Source: Epiperipatus broadwayi
Taxonomy: Eukaryota > Onychophora > Udeonychophora > Euonychophora > Peripatidae
Direction: 5' to 3'
Assembly: GCA_028023455.1 (NCBI GenBank)
Contig: JAQFVV010000049.1
Coordinates: forward strand, 4,191,649 to 4,255,648
Length of the DNA stretch: 64,000 nucleotides
Shown: positions 62,310-64,000 of the stretch, in pieces
Numbering within the stretch: the first letter of the stretch is position 1
Layout: every line of letters starts with the position of its first letter
Notes under the pieces: generated by a model
Databases searched by the model: none
Told to the model about the DNA's origin: nothing
The model's input: the letters and a program-made list of their open reading frames with translations, nothing else
Made by a program: the position numbers and the translations under genes

Positions 62310-64000
62310 TTGCAATAAATATAATCATTATTAGAACAGTTAACTTTAGCCCTTATCAAATCAAATTAATATTTCTTTTCTCTCCACTAAAGAATTCACA
62401 TATCTTAGAAATTACTCTAAATTTTGGTATTTAACTCATTTTATAAGTCGTTACTCCCCATAAACTTAATACTTAACTCCTATTCTATAATTTTATCATC
62501 ATTTAAGAAGTTACATTCATGCACCCGCCCTTGTATTGCATACTATGTTCCCAACATGAGTTTCTTTACCATTGTCTTACCAGTCCAGTGGTGACTTACT
62601 TCAGCATGAGCTGGATATAATTTGCATTGCTTGTCTGGGTTTGAATTATTAATCTTAAATTTAGAATAATTATCAGTTCAATAACAAGCTGCGAGTTAAG
62701 CTCAACTACACTATACATCTATTTCTGAAATATGTTTTATTTATAATTCTCTAAAGCAAATAACTAGTCTCAACTAATACATAATGACCTGGCAAAAAAG
62801 TAAACAATATTTAATTCAATCCATGGTAATAATAATAATACCCTCATAAGAGAAAATAAATCAAGAAACAACATCTTGGTGACAGCATAAACCTAAGTGT
62901 GCCTTCTACCTGAGGCTGTAAGATATGTGAGGACCTTGTCACCACACATATAGAAAAGGGTATGCTAAATCACCACATACTACAATCATATAAGATATTT
63001 ATCTCTTATGAAGCAAACTAATAATGGAGCTGGGAATATATCCTCGATCTCTGAACACCTTCAAAGTTAAATACATCTAAATAAGAAAGAGAGAGCTATG
63101 CTCTAGCTCAACCTTCAAGGTAACAAGAACTAAGCACACCTCAGACAAACAAAAGTCATTTGCACTCTGACTTAAGGATATCATATTATTGATGTATGAA
63201 CTGATAATTTGAAAACTAGTCTAATGTGACTTAAGCACAAATTTTCATTAAAGCATTAATAATATAGACTAAGAAATAGGTATCATTTATTTAGACACAT
63301 CTTATCTTAACTCAACACCCTTTAGGGCATAGCAATCAAATACATTATATATATTTATATATATATATATATATATGAACTAATAAGCATGCAAACATTA
63401 ACTTTGAAACTATTAGCATAGCAATATTGTAAACCTCTTTCACATTCCATTTTCAAGCATTCCATAAAATATATGGGCTAAAGTGATTAAATACTGAACA
63501 ATATTAGGTTTTCTGTTCTAACTGTAACTTAATACTGAGACAAAATTTTAACACCTAATTAAAACATATAATACATGAAATTTAACACATAGCATAATAA
63601 ATATATAATAATGATAAGGATTTTTTTTTTACTTAAATTCGTTTATGCACACTGCCTCATTTGTGACTGTTCTCCCTTTGCAAAGTTTCTCCATGTTTTA
63701 ATAAACATATTTTATCCTAAGGAAGTAGATATATAGCCATCGCTTAGCAAATTTAAGGTATTCAGGTTGAAACTTTATTTGTGACAAAACAAATTTTGAA
63801 ATGCATATTTAATAACATAGTTAATCAGGATCCTGGCTCACTTATTAATTCATCCTAGAAAAGTATACATTTGCAATATCAATTATTCCATAGTCACTTG
63901 TTAGTGGGATTTAATTCCTCATTCTTTATTAATTGAATCATTTCCTGAGTTATTCCTTTTCTTTATTAGATTTTTTGACCAATTCAAATTAAATATTTAG
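62310..64000. other. AT-rich stretch, no gene recognised
   Basis: Slightly higher G+C at 62520-62640 and 62870-63150, but with no open frame, exon or repeat that I recognise. (AT)n occurs near 63345-63376. Confidence 0.45.

Overview
This is eukaryotic nuclear DNA from a large, repeat-rich animal genome. By eye it is about three quarters A+T, full of simple repeats and foldback repeats, and it has no dense coding region. Penelope-like retroelements with a GIY-YIG domain, RTE-type and other LINE remnants, hAT miniature elements, a tRNA-Gly-derived element and (AT)n, (ATCT)n and (TTA)n arrays together suggest an invertebrate, most plausibly a mollusc such as a cephalopod. That taxonomic guess is inference from repeat style, not from a diagnostic gene.

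Layout. 1-1760: a hAT terminus cut by the window edge, a palindrome-ended dispersed repeat (family P here) and a small Penelope-like element (PLE) in inverted-repeat form. 4328-4870: a candidate hAT miniature element. 11706-15560: a minus-strand LINE 3' remnant with a microsatellite tail, then a plus-strand LINE reverse transcriptase remnant split by a 1238-bp hAT-type element with perfect 8-bp target-site duplications. 17679-23270: an (AT)n tract and several long-armed foldbacks. 23388-25697: the largest element, a PLE with a decayed reverse transcriptase and GIY-YIG endonuclease, arranged as a long inverted repeat with degenerate hammerhead-like motifs in both arms. 27106-28155: two large microsatellite arrays bracketing the best candidate internal coding exon (27817-27944). 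31113-36172: more family P copies, an LTR/primer-binding-site-like remnant and a PLE-terminus pair. 39340-43860: minus-strand RTE-type LINE remnants with mutated catalytic motifs. 44335-45875: a cluster of family P copies. 46500-47841: microsatellite-tailed retroposon 3' ends. 50253-50412: a candidate terminal coding exon with 3' UTR. 55080-58184: further direct and inverted repeat compounds, one flanked by 13-bp direct repeats. 59142-59233: a tRNA-Gly(UCC)-derived element with a 12-bp direct repeat at each side.

The two exon candidates are both on the + strand and suggest that much of the window is intron or intergenic DNA near one or more host genes, but nothing shows that they belong to the same gene. 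I see no operon-like system, CRISPR array or intact autonomous transposon, and nothing I could honestly call a new biological system. The most unusual material is retroelement biology: ribozyme-like PLE ends, nested insertions with legible target-site duplications, foldbacks, and microsatellites growing from retroposon tails.
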